A stretch of DNA of 55,932 nt from Cytophagaceae bacterium (GTDB lineage: Bacteria; Bacteroidota; Bacteroidia; Cytophagales; Spirosomataceae), in NCBI GenBank assembly GCA_027486845.1, contig JAIXOL010000070.1, positions 1 to 55,932 of the forward strand, in the 5' to 3' direction. Every line of letters begins with the position of its first letter. Position 1 is the stretch's first letter. Of the stretch, positions 35,262 through 42,275 are shown piece by piece. The position numbers and the translations under genes are program-made. The notes under the pieces were generated by a model that saw nothing but the letters and a program-made list of their open reading frames with translations, made no database searches and was not told the DNA's origin.

Positions 35262-38200
35262 TCAAATACTAATGATTGTGAAGTTTGGTTTTTTCTTCAA
35301 AATCTGCTTATTATTTTTATTTTTGTTTGTATTTTTAGATGTATTTTTAGATGTATTTTTAGTTTGTTTTACATCTTTTACAATTGATTTAGTTTTCGGT
35401 GTTGTTTTAGGTTTACTGTTCTTTACAGGTAAAGTTTTATTTGTCCATGAATCATTGTTTTCTTTAGAGTCATTATCTTCTTTACTGATATTGTTTTCTT
35501 TGTTGACACCATTTTCTTTGTTGACACCATTTTCTTTAATGTCATTTTTTTCTTTAGTAACACTATTTTCTTTAGTAACGCTACTTACTTTAGTATATTT
35601 TTCTTCAATCAGATTGAAAGTACTAGAGTTAAATTCAATCGTACGCTTATTTTTTTCAATACTAAAGTCTACCTCTACAGTACCATCCGCTTCCACATCG
35701 ATAGATTGTGTAGCATCTGTTATGGAATAATCGTCTTGATTTCCACCAATTATGCTTGCGGTTATTGTCCATTTTCCTGGTTTTACTTGCTTACAAGAAA
35801 ATGCATCATCTTTATTTACTCTCGTATATGAATTTTCGGTGTCATTTGATACAGTGATTAAAACTGATGGCTTTCCTTTATCTTCATCGTCATCAATGTT
35901 AAATAAAATTTTCCCGGCGATTGTACCCGTTTTGGTAAGCGATAAATTTATTTGTTTAGTGCTATCGCCCTTAATGTCAACTTCTAATGGTAATTTGAGA
36001 TTTGTGATTACTCCCTTTGGAAGGCTGGCATTATCAATATCAATATAGTATTTGTCTGCAACCAAATTTTTGAAGTAAAATTTTCCATCTTTATCGGAGA
36101 CAAATTTTCTATCGCCCAAGGTAATAACAATTCCATCTTTTTTTAGACCTTCGGAAGTAAGTGCTATTTGACCTTGTATAGAGCCTAAGTTTTTTACTCT
36201 TGATATGGGTGCATTTAATCGATAAGAGTATTTTAAAACAAAATATAGGTCATTTAGCACCGTAGAGTTAATAGATGGTATAATTGTTTTACCACCTAAT
36301 AGTTGGAAAGAATGCTTTTTTAAATTTAGATTAACTGTAGCATATAAAAGACTTTGAGCTTGGGTGAGTTCATCGAGTGCATAGTTACTTCTGTAATTTA
36401 AGAAAGCATTGAAATTATTATTAATCGGTAGTCTAAAGGATGCTCCGTAAAAAAAATAATTAGTCAATTGGTTTTGGGCTGAAAACCTGCTTGTACGATC
36501 ATGTTGTAAATAAATTCCTGCCCAAGCCCAAGGTAAAATACGTACTTCGGGCTGAATTGTATTAGATATATTTTGTTTGATAATAGATGGGTCATCAAAA
36601 GCCAAAAGGTTTTTGGCTTTCCCAAGTCTTCCTTCATACCAAAGTATTACTTTTCTACCGTTTAAATTATATGATAAGCGGGCGAATTCTTGTTGATAGA
36701 AAAAACGTTTAGGCTCCATTCTATCTTCATTGTTTTGCCAAACATAGCTTAAATTCAGGTTGTTATTTTGGTTAATGTTATAACCTGCATATCCCATATA
36801 ACTTGTATTGAAAGGAGATGTAGTAAAATTGATTGCATCCAAACTAGGATTTAATCTCATGATATTGGCATTTACACCTAACACTATTTTTTTACTTATT
36901 CTGACTGAAACATTATTTGATAATAAATAACTGTTTCTAAAAAAGCCATAAAATTCTTTACCTGTATAAATATAATTACCTCCGAAACCAAATCTTCCTA
37001 TATTATATGCAACTTTTGTGTAGGCACCAAAATCATATCTTTTGCTGTACTTGCTACCTGTAACCTCTGACTCAAAATTGAATTTTTCGGTTTTGTAATT
37101 TGCTGTAAGCCCCACCAAACTTACCCATCCATATCTTTTAATTCTTGTATATTTTGAAGAATAATCTATTGAAAGTCGTAATTTAGGGTTTAATAAATAA
37201 TATAAACTTCCTCCAAATGTTTGTTTTTGTTCATCAAAAAATCTCGGTTTAGTATAAAAAGCATAAACCCCAATTTTATTATATCTGGTTTCAAAGTTGA
37301 CTCCTCTGCCAAAACGACCATTTTCCATTAGTTGATTAATCTGCAAATTATAATCACCAAATTCAACGGTTGACATAAACTTATTTTTACCGTATCTATA
37401 TCTTAAACTATATACATCATAACTAGCCAAAATCGGAATATTGATATTGGTAGGGCCGAATATGTTGAAATTTAAATAATGCCTATTGTTTTTATCTAAA
37501 TACCCTTTTCCATTGATATCTGCCTGAATACTGTATTTAGGTTTGTTGCCAACAAAATAGAGCGTACTCCAAAAACCTACATTTATAGGGAAACGATTAT
37601 AGAGTTCTGTCTTTTTTATTTTCTTTGAATAGACCAGTATAGAATTGGTAAAGGTGATTGGTTTAAGTGAATCTTTTAAAATAGCTTTAATGCCAAAAGC
37701 AAAATTAAAAGAATTAGTTTCACCTTCAGGTATCAAAAATTTAGATAATATCTTGGTAGATTCATCAGGATTTAAACCATTGATTTCAGCATTTCCGTCA
37801 ACTTTTCCATTCAAAGCTTCAATTTTAAGATTATCCTTAACATTTCCTCGGTTTTCTATTAAATATTCAATCTTTAAGCTATCGCCTTCTTTGGCTGATT
37901 CTGGTAGTAAAATCGGTGATATAATTATTCTTCTAACCGATAGAACTTGAATTTGAAAAGGTTTCTCTATTCGGTAGCCGGAAGTAGTATTGATGAATAT
38001 CCTTGACGTAATAGTTCCTGGTGGAGAAAAGGCTGATGTATTTATTGAAATTATATATTTTACTTTTTTTTCACCAATAATTACTTCTGGTTCTTTTTGT
38101 GATATTATCTCCCAAGTATCAGGTACTTTTAAAGATAATGTCATTGGTTCTTTAAATGTAGTTGCACTTTCTACATCAAATACCAAATTAAAATATGAAC

Positions 38201-38309
38201 CAGGTGCAATTCTTTTAGGTATATTTACCAAATTGACCTTTATCCCACTTTGTGCTGTACACAAAATCGAACAAAAAAAGAGAAATATTATATAACAGCA
38301 CTTTTTCAC
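35262..38309 (-). CDS. Usher-like outer-membrane beta-barrel protein with Ig-like and transthyretin-like domains
   Basis: A 1015-residue protein with a signal peptide (residues 1-20). Residues about 22-128 and 129-225 are two Ig/NEW3-like domains (LVNIPKRIAPGSYFNLVFDV; ILLPESAKEGDSLKIEYLIE). From about 235 to 700 alternating aromatic strands (YSIQADINGKGYLDKNNRHY, SLRYRYGKNKFMSTVEFGDY, LSYVWQNN, FFYGASFRLPINNNFNAFLN) indicate a large outer-membrane barrel. Two C-terminal beta-sandwich domains follow: a CarboxypepD_reg/transthyretin-like one (GSIQGQIALTSEGLKKDGIV) and a second (GTIAGKILFNIDDDEDKGKP). The order of periplasmic domain, barrel and two C-terminal sandwiches parallels fimbrial ushers such as FimD, though no plug is recognised and sequence similarity is not obvious. 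The last about 100 residues are a Lys/Asn-rich repetitive tail. It is flanked by chaperone-like and subunit-like genes. Confidence 0.65.
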   Translation of the reverse strand: MKKCCYIIFLFFCSILCTAQSGIKVNLVNIPKRIAPGSYFNLVFDVESATTFKEPMTLSLKVPDTWEIISQKEPEVIIGEKKVKYIISINTSAFSPPGTITSRIFINTTSGYRIEKPFQIQVLSVRRIIISPILLPESAKEGDSLKIEYLIENRGNVKDNLKIEALNGKVDGNAEINGLNPDESTKILSKFLIPEGETNSFNFAFGIKAILKDSLKPITFTNSILVYSKKIKKTELYNRFPINVGFWSTLYFVGNKPKYSIQADINGKGYLDKNNRHYLNFNIFGPTNINIPILASYDVYSLRYRYGKNKFMSTVEFGDYNLQINQLMENGRFGRGVNFETRYNKIGVYAFYTKPRFFDEQKQTFGGSLYYLLNPKLRLSIDYSSKYTRIKRYGWVSLVGLTANYKTEKFNFESEVTGSKYSKRYDFGAYTKVAYNIGRFGFGGNYIYTGKEFYGFFRNSYLLSNNVSVRISKKIVLGVNANIMRLNPSLDAINFTTSPFNTSYMGYAGYNINQNNNLNLSYVWQNNEDRMEPKRFFYQQEFARLSYNLNGRKVILWYEGRLGKAKNLLAFDDPSIIKQNISNTIQPEVRILPWAWAGIYLQHDRTSRFSAQNQLTNYFFYGASFRLPINNNFNAFLNYRSNYALDELTQAQSLLYATVNLNLKKHSFQLLGGKTIIPSINSTVLNDLYFVLKYSYRLNAPISRVKNLGSIQGQIALTSEGLKKDGIVITLGDRKFVSDKDGKFYFKNLVADKYYIDIDNASLPKGVITNLKLPLEVDIKGDSTKQINLSLTKTGTIAGKILFNIDDDEDKGKPSVLITVSNDTENSYTRVNKDDAFSCKQVKPGKWTITASIIGGNQDDYSITDATQSIDVEADGTVEVDFSIEKNKRTIEFNSSTFNLIEEKYTKVSSVTKENSVTKEKNDIKENGVNKENGVNKENNISKEDNDSKENNDSWTNKTLPVKNSKPKTTPKTKSIVKDVKQTKNTSKNTSKNTNKNKNNKQILKKKPNFTIISI
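35331..35365. repeat. Short tandem repeats in the usher-like gene tail
   Basis: Three near-copies of the 12-bp unit TGTATTTTTAGA occur in tandem; on the minus strand they encode the NTSKNTSKNT part of the tail. A similar 18-bp repeat at about 35507-35545 encodes NGVNKE twice. Such repeats can gain or lose units by slippage. Confidence 0.7.
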
Positions 38310-38693
38310 ATTTGGTAGTAGTTAATTCATTAATTAAGCAGTTGTAATATTGATTGTGTCTAAATTTATTTAATTGTAAATGATATTTGTGCGAAATTTA
38401 CTATTATATACAATAAGATTGATGGCAATATTATATCAACTTAACGTACAAAAATTATACCAAATATAAACCATTCGAAATTAAACTTAATTAGTTGGCA
38501 GTGTACTTAAAGCACTGTCAACTAAGTTGCGAATTATAAATTTATTTATTTTATAAGTATCTATTTTTGTATAAAGATTAAATACTATCGAATGATTTAT
38601 TAGATAGTATCTAATGATTTTAGATTGTTTGTATAAGATAAATATTTATACTAATATTTGTTAAGTTTGCAAGGTTATTACTATTTATTGCGA
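38310..38693. promoter_or_regulatory. Structured leader of the usher-like gene
   Basis: This 384-bp gap lies between the chaperone-like and usher-like genes and has no coding frame. It holds an inverted repeat at 38491-38503/38513-38525 (TTAGTTGGCAGTG against CACTGTCAACTAA, one mismatch), a second at 38582-38589/38603-38610 (ATACTATC against GATAGTAT), and a LytTR-like pair of half-sites at 38473 and 38494 on the plus strand (ACCATTCGA and TTAGTTGGC, 21 bp apart). It looks like a control region for the distal operon genes. Confidence 0.5.
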
Positions 38694-39458
38694 TTACTCA
38701 ATTAGAATACTAACATTTGATCCAAAAATCTTTTTTCCTGTATCAGACATAATGACTCCATCATATTTTCCTGGGGGTAAATTTTTGACTTCTAAATCAT
38801 AAGTATTACATCGAGACGGATAAATTCTTTTACTTTCTGCCTTGATAACTTGAACTTTTGATCCTTTCGAATCATAGACTTCTAATTGAACTTTTACGGG
38901 TATTGCAAAAAAACCAACATTTTCTAGTTCTACCTTCACTACCTTTCCATTAGTATTACTTTTTGTTAAAGTGACATTTTTATACGATAAAGTTGGAGGT
39001 TCAAATGAACCGATATCAACAATAATCTGAATAGCATATCTGGCTTTATTTTGTACTTTGATATCTTTATCTGCAGCGATGATAGGGTCTCCTGGTTCTA
39101 CCATTGCAGCACCCCAATACGTTCCTGAGGCATTGTCTGGAATATTTATTCTATATATTAGGTTAAATTCTTCTTTTGGACTGAGTGTCTTTTCATCTAC
39201 ATCAAACTCTAACCAATCGTTTAGACTTCTATCGTGGGTTTGAGTATCAGAAAAAAAACCATTGTCTCCGCATACAAACATTATATTAAATTTTGAAGAA
39301 GTAAATGATTCTGGTTTTTTTCCTATATTCTTCAATTTTATTTGTCCTACAATTTGACTATTCGGGGTAGACTTATAAAGAAAACTTAATCCGTTAGTTA
39401 TGACTATTTGAGCGAATGTATTTAAAGGAAGAAAAATTATTAAAAAGTATTTTTTCAT
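38694..39458 (-). CDS. Secreted Ig-fold chaperone-like protein
   Basis: A 254-residue protein with a signal peptide (FLIIFLPLNTFAQ) and two Ig/Fn3-like domains. The first (QIVGQIKLKNIGKKPESFTS, then WLEFDVDEKTLSPKEEFNLI and NIPDNASGTYWGAAMVEP) resembles the N-terminal domain of periplasmic pilus chaperones or the DUF916 Ig-like domain; the second (LSYKNVTLTKSNTNGKVVKV, LPPGKYDGVIMSDTGKK) is a smaller sandwich. Two-domain layout, size and position between the pilin-like genes and the usher-like gene are what a chaperone-usher operon would have. The conserved Arg/Lys pair of PapD-type chaperones cannot be assigned with certainty, so the role is inferred. Confidence 0.55.
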   Translation of the reverse strand: MKKYFLIIFLPLNTFAQIVITNGLSFLYKSTPNSQIVGQIKLKNIGKKPESFTSSKFNIMFVCGDNGFFSDTQTHDRSLNDWLEFDVDEKTLSPKEEFNLIYRINIPDNASGTYWGAAMVEPGDPIIAADKDIKVQNKARYAIQIIVDIGSFEPPTLSYKNVTLTKSNTNGKVVKVELENVGFFAIPVKVQLEVYDSKGSKVQVIKAESKRIYPSRCNTYDLEVKNLPPGKYDGVIMSDTGKKIFGSNVSILIE

Positions 39459-39481
39459 TTAATTTTTGATGAATTTAATAT

Positions 39482-39518
39482 AAAACCTTCAATTAAGACA
39501 ATCTCAATTGAAGGTTTT
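39482..39518 (-). terminator. Terminator-like hairpin between pilin-like and chaperone-like genes
   Basis: AAAACCTTCAATT (39482-39494) pairs perfectly with AATTGAAGGTTTT (39506-39518). On the minus strand it lies 33 bp after the stop of the second pilin-like gene and 24 bp before the chaperone-like start. It would allow high expression of the subunit and low read-through into the assembly genes. Confidence 0.75.
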
Positions 39519-39550
39519 ATGATTAATTTTAAACAACTCATTTATTAGAA

Positions 39551-40183
39551 TTAGATTGTATCAGCTAATGTGTACAAAACAGCAACAGCATATGATTTAG
39601 CTCTTATTGTTCCATAAATAGCCGCAGAGATGTTTCCTGCTATAGAAGAACTATAAACAACACTAGCACCTGAAGTATTTGTTGTTCCTGTGAAACCACT
39701 GGTAATACCTTGAACAAGTTTTGGTGATGTACTAGTTGGTACACCTGTTGAAACAATTCCTGCTAAAGCTGCACCACCATTAAGAATGTTTACAGTACCA
39801 CCTGTAGTACCAATATTGCCATTACTAGCAACACCTGTAGGGTCAACTGTTGGTATGCTTGCTGTTACTGTAAGTTTAATACCTGCTAAACTTGCTTCTG
39901 TTGTTGACGAAGTTACATAAATCGATCTGCTAGTTGCTACTGCAGTTGCACTCATCATCGATGAATATTGTATATAAATCGTGTTTGTTGGGGTGCTAGC
40001 ATCTGAAATATTTGCACCAGCTAATGTAGGAGCTGCCATATTCAAAGTCTGAGCTGTATTACTTGCAATGTTAATCAATGTAACCGCTGGAATTACAACA
40101 TTTACAGTTTGAGTAACGTTTGACTGTGCATTAGCAGTGCCAAATGCAATTAATGAAGCGAACAATAAGGTAATTTTTTTCAT
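39551..40183 (-). CDS. Secreted pilin-like protein, tandem copy 2
   Basis: A 210-residue secreted protein: signal peptide (LLFASLIAFGTANAQ), then a Ser/Thr/Ala/Gly-rich, beta-predicted mature part without Cys. The mature N-terminus QTVNVVIPAVTLINIAS and the final strand SYAVAVLYTLADTI are the clearest beta strands and have the spacing seen in pilin-type subunits. It differs from the 40653-41285 copy at about nine positions. No named family is recognised. It is expected to be abundant: it has its own LytTR site (40365-40399), a conserved palindrome (40289-40306) and a hairpin after it. The role as main fibre subunit is inferred from duplication and position beside chaperone- and usher-like genes. 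Confidence 0.65.
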   Translation of the reverse strand: MKKITLLFASLIAFGTANAQSNVTQTVNVVIPAVTLINIASNTAQTLNMAAPTLAGANISDASTPTNTIYIQYSSMMSATAVATSRSIYVTSSTTEASLAGIKLTVTASIPTVDPTGVASNGNIGTTGGTVNILNGGAALAGIVSTGVPTSTSPKLVQGITSGFTGTTNTSGASVVYSSSIAGNISAAIYGTIRAKSYAVAVLYTLADTI

Positions 40184-40288
40184 GAGAGTTTTTTTTGAAG
40201 TTTAAAAATATATTTGAGTTAATTTAAAATTCTAACATAATACAATGTTTAGACATTGAAATTCTCATCTTTATTTGTCACAACGAAT

Positions 40289-40306
40289 TGTATCTAATTC
40301 GATACA
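40289..40306. promoter_or_regulatory. Palindrome upstream of pilin-like copy 2
   Basis: TGTATCTAATTCGATACA has six-base arms around a TAATTC-type centre, 106 bp before the start codon. The equivalent site before copy 1 (41387-41403, GTATCTAATAGCGATAC) is 102 bp before its start. Confidence 0.55.
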
Positions 40307-40364
40307 TAATTTTTTATTTTCCTGATTAGGTACAAAAGACAAAACTTTAAAATACAAAAAAAAA

Positions 40365-40399
40365 TTTTATCGTTAAATGGACATTAATAATCGCTAGAT
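40365..40399 (-). promoter_or_regulatory. LytTR-type direct repeat before pilin-like copy 2
   Basis: On the minus strand the half-sites are ATCTAGCGATTATT and ATTTAACGATAAAA with a 21-bp period, 182 bp upstream of the start codon. Confidence 0.75.
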
Positions 40400-40652
40400 G
40401 GGATGTTTTCTTATTTAATTACAATTTTGAAACCTTTTGAATACAGAATATTACTTTGCTTTTATCATTTTTAAAATCGAAATAAATAATTTTAGTCGAA
40501 ATTAAACTGATAAAATACTCTTATCAATGTAAAAATTTGGTAATAAAAGAATCTTGATAATAAGTCTTTAACCTAAAGTTTTAATTGAATTTCGATTATT
40601 CCGTACAAATAATTTAAGAAAAGTAGTTGATAAGCTGAATTATTAATTGGAA

Positions 40653-41285
40653 TTAGATTGTATCAGCTAATGTGTATAAAACAGCAACAGCATATGATTT
40701 AGCCCTTATTGTTTCATAAATAGCTGCAGAGATGTTTCCTGCTATAGAAGAACTATAAACAACACTAGCACCTGAAGTATTTGTTGTTCCTGTGAAACCA
40801 CTGGTAATACCCTGAACAAGTTTTGGTGATGTACTAGTTGGTACACCTGTTGAAACAATTCCTGTTAAAGCTGCACCACCATTAAGAATATTTACGGTGC
40901 CGCCTGTTGTACCAATATTTCCATTACTAGCAACACCTGTAGGATCAACTGTTGGTATACTCGCTGTAACTGTAAGTTTGATACCTGCTAAGCTTGCTTC
41001 TGTTGTTGACGAAGTTACATAAATCGATCTGCTAGTTGCTACTGCAGTTGCACTCATCATCGATGAATATTGTATAAAAATTGTGTTTGTTGGGGTGCTA
41101 GCATCTGAAATATTTGCACCAGCTAATATAGGTGCTGCCATATTCAAAGTCTGAGCGGTATTATTTGCAATGCTGATTAATGTAACCGCTGGAATTACAA
41201 CATTTACAGTTTGAGTAACGTTTGACTGTGCATTAGCAGTTACAAACCCAATCAATGAAGTGAACAATAAAGTAATTTTTTTCAT
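40653..41285 (-). CDS. Secreted pilin-like protein, tandem copy 1
   Basis: A 210-residue secreted protein nearly identical to the 39551-40183 copy. The differences I count are in the signal peptide (three), two near residues 38-41, and single changes T/I, Y/F, A/T and G/E later. The mature protein is Ser/Thr/Ala/Gly-rich, has no Cys, and is predicted to be all beta, with clear edge strands at both ends (QTVNVVIPAVTLISIAN; SYAVAVLYTLADTI). It is the first gene of the pilus-like block. The upstream region carries its own LytTR site and palindrome, so it can be transcribed independently of copy 2. Fibre-subunit function is inferred. Confidence 0.65.
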   Translation of the reverse strand: MKKITLLFTSLIGFVTANAQSNVTQTVNVVIPAVTLISIANNTAQTLNMAAPILAGANISDASTPTNTIFIQYSSMMSATAVATSRSIYVTSSTTEASLAGIKLTVTASIPTVDPTGVASNGNIGTTGGTVNILNGGAALTGIVSTGVPTSTSPKLVQGITSGFTGTTNTSGASVVYSSSIAGNISAAIYETIRAKSYAVAVLYTLADTI

Positions 41286-41386
41286 AAAGAATTTTTAAAG
41301 TTTTAGAGTATAATTAGAATTAATTTAAGATTCTACCATTATCTTATATACTTTGAATTTCTCTTTTTTATTTATCACGACAAACT

Positions 41387-41403
41387 GTATCTAATAGCGA
41401 TAC
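41387..41403. promoter_or_regulatory. Palindrome upstream of pilin-like copy 1
   Basis: GTATCTAATAGCGATAC has GTATC/GATAC arms and matches the palindrome before copy 2 in sequence and distance from the start codon. Confidence 0.55.
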
Positions 41404-41457
41404 TTATTTTTCAATTTTTAGTATACAAATGAAGTTGTATGATAATTCATAAAAAAA

Positions 41458-41492
41458 TTAAATCGTTAAACGGTAGTTAATAATCGATAGAT
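41458..41492 (-). promoter_or_regulatory. LytTR-type direct repeat before pilin-like copy 1
   Basis: Minus-strand half-sites ATCTATCGATTATT and GTTTAACGATTTAA with a 21-bp period, 173 bp upstream of the start codon. Confidence 0.75.
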
Positions 41493-41810
41493 GGAATATT
41501 ATGCTTTGTTTTTATTGAAATTCTATCATTTTGGCAAGGAGAACCTTTGTTTTTTTTAAACATAAATTCATAAATATAACAATAGTAATAAAATTTGTAA
41601 CAATTGCAGGCTTTTAATTCTTCTAACTCTTAGGTTTTTTACCGCTTTAGCGAACTGACTCGTATCCCGAATTTTATATCTCGTGTTTTTAATATTCATG
41701 TAAAGTTTTTGTGGCTTGAATGATTGATTGCCTGGGAACGTGAGTGAGTAAAATTGAGTGGGGGCTAAAAGTGCAACTTTATGCGTGAATTCATTTTTAA
41801 TTACATTACC

Positions 41811-41845
41811 ATTCGCCGATTATTGGAGTCTATTCGCCGATTATT
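41811..41845 (+). promoter_or_regulatory. Perfect LytTR-type direct repeat facing no gene
   Basis: Two identical 14-bp half-sites ATTCGCCGATTATT at 41811-41824 and 41832-41845, period 21 bp. It points toward the terminator at 42092-42124, with no open reading frame in between. Confidence 0.85.
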
Positions 41846-41899
41846 TTTTCATAAATAATTACTTAATCTTAGCTTTGCTAAATACTATTTAATGGCTTT

Positions 41900-42124
41900 T
41901 TTTATCAAATAGTAGTTAATAACAGTATTATTTTAATGAATTTTGCTATTTTATATATTTTACAAATTTATATTATGAATTTCTAATCTCTATCATTTAT
42001 TTCATAAGAAGAAATTGATGTTTTTAAGATTGATTTTATTCATTAAACATAGTAAATGCTAACTCATAATTCAAATCAAATGCAAGTAGATAAAAAAAAT
42101 GGATGCCTTGCGTCCATTTTTTTT
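41900..42124 (+). ncRNA. Candidate LytTR-controlled small RNA
   Basis: Inferred from a perfect LytTR repeat (41811-41845) upstream and a strong intrinsic terminator downstream, with no coding frame between. If the spacing resembles the pilin-like promoters, the transcript would start near 41900-41960 and be roughly 160-220 nt long. The start is a guess; no family is recognised. Confidence 0.35.
42092..42124 (+). terminator. Strong intrinsic terminator without an upstream gene
   Basis: AAAAAAAATGGATGC (42092-42106) pairs with GCGTCCATTTTTTTT (42110-42124), one T-G pair, with a 3-base loop and a run of nine T. The nearest plus-strand protein gene upstream is atpH, 9 kb away. Confidence 0.85.
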
Positions 42125-42236
42125 TAAATGTCATTTATCGATTTTTGGTATTGTTTTATACGTTTTTTTTGTAGTTTAAAAGTGGAGAGTTCAAACACAA
42201 AAGAGTTTACATTCTTTTTATTGTGGCTTTTCCTTC

Positions 42237-42269
42237 AAGGTAGGATATATCATTTATCCTACCTTTTTT
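42237..42269 (+). terminator. Intrinsic terminator next to the hybrid kinase stop
   Basis: AAGGTAGGATA (42237-42247) pairs perfectly with TATCCTACCTT (42255-42265), followed by T on the plus strand (T6 in total). On the minus strand no T-tract follows, so it is oriented for a plus-strand transcript, although it may also stop the kinase message. Confidence 0.75.
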
Positions 42270-42275
42270 AATAAA

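Larger units (their letters stand above)
40184..40652. promoter_or_regulatory. Promoter region of pilin-like copy 2
   Basis: A non-coding gap of 469 bp. It contains the LytTR-type repeat (40365-40399) and the palindrome TGTATCTAATTCGATACA (40289-40306). Both are conserved in sequence and position before copy 1. The 40400-40652 part holds no recognisable terminator for copy 1. Confidence 0.6.
41286..42275. other. 990-bp intergenic region with LytTR sites and possible sRNAs
   Basis: No coding frame longer than about 20 codons is plausible. On the minus strand it carries the palindrome and LytTR site of pilin-like copy 1. On the plus strand a perfect LytTR repeat (41811-41845) is followed by a strong plus-strand terminator (42092-42124) and a second one (42237-42269) with no gene between, which suggests one or two small RNAs. 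Confidence 0.5.

Noticed and set aside
35507-35545. Short direct repeats taken as a CRISPR-like array
   Set aside because: The repeats lie inside a coding sequence, are contiguous without spacers, and encode a low-complexity tail.
35230-35730. 166-codon plus-strand hydrophobic frame
   Set aside because: It is the antisense of the Lys/Asn-rich tail of the usher-like gene; the Phe/Leu/Ser composition is an artefact of that repeat.
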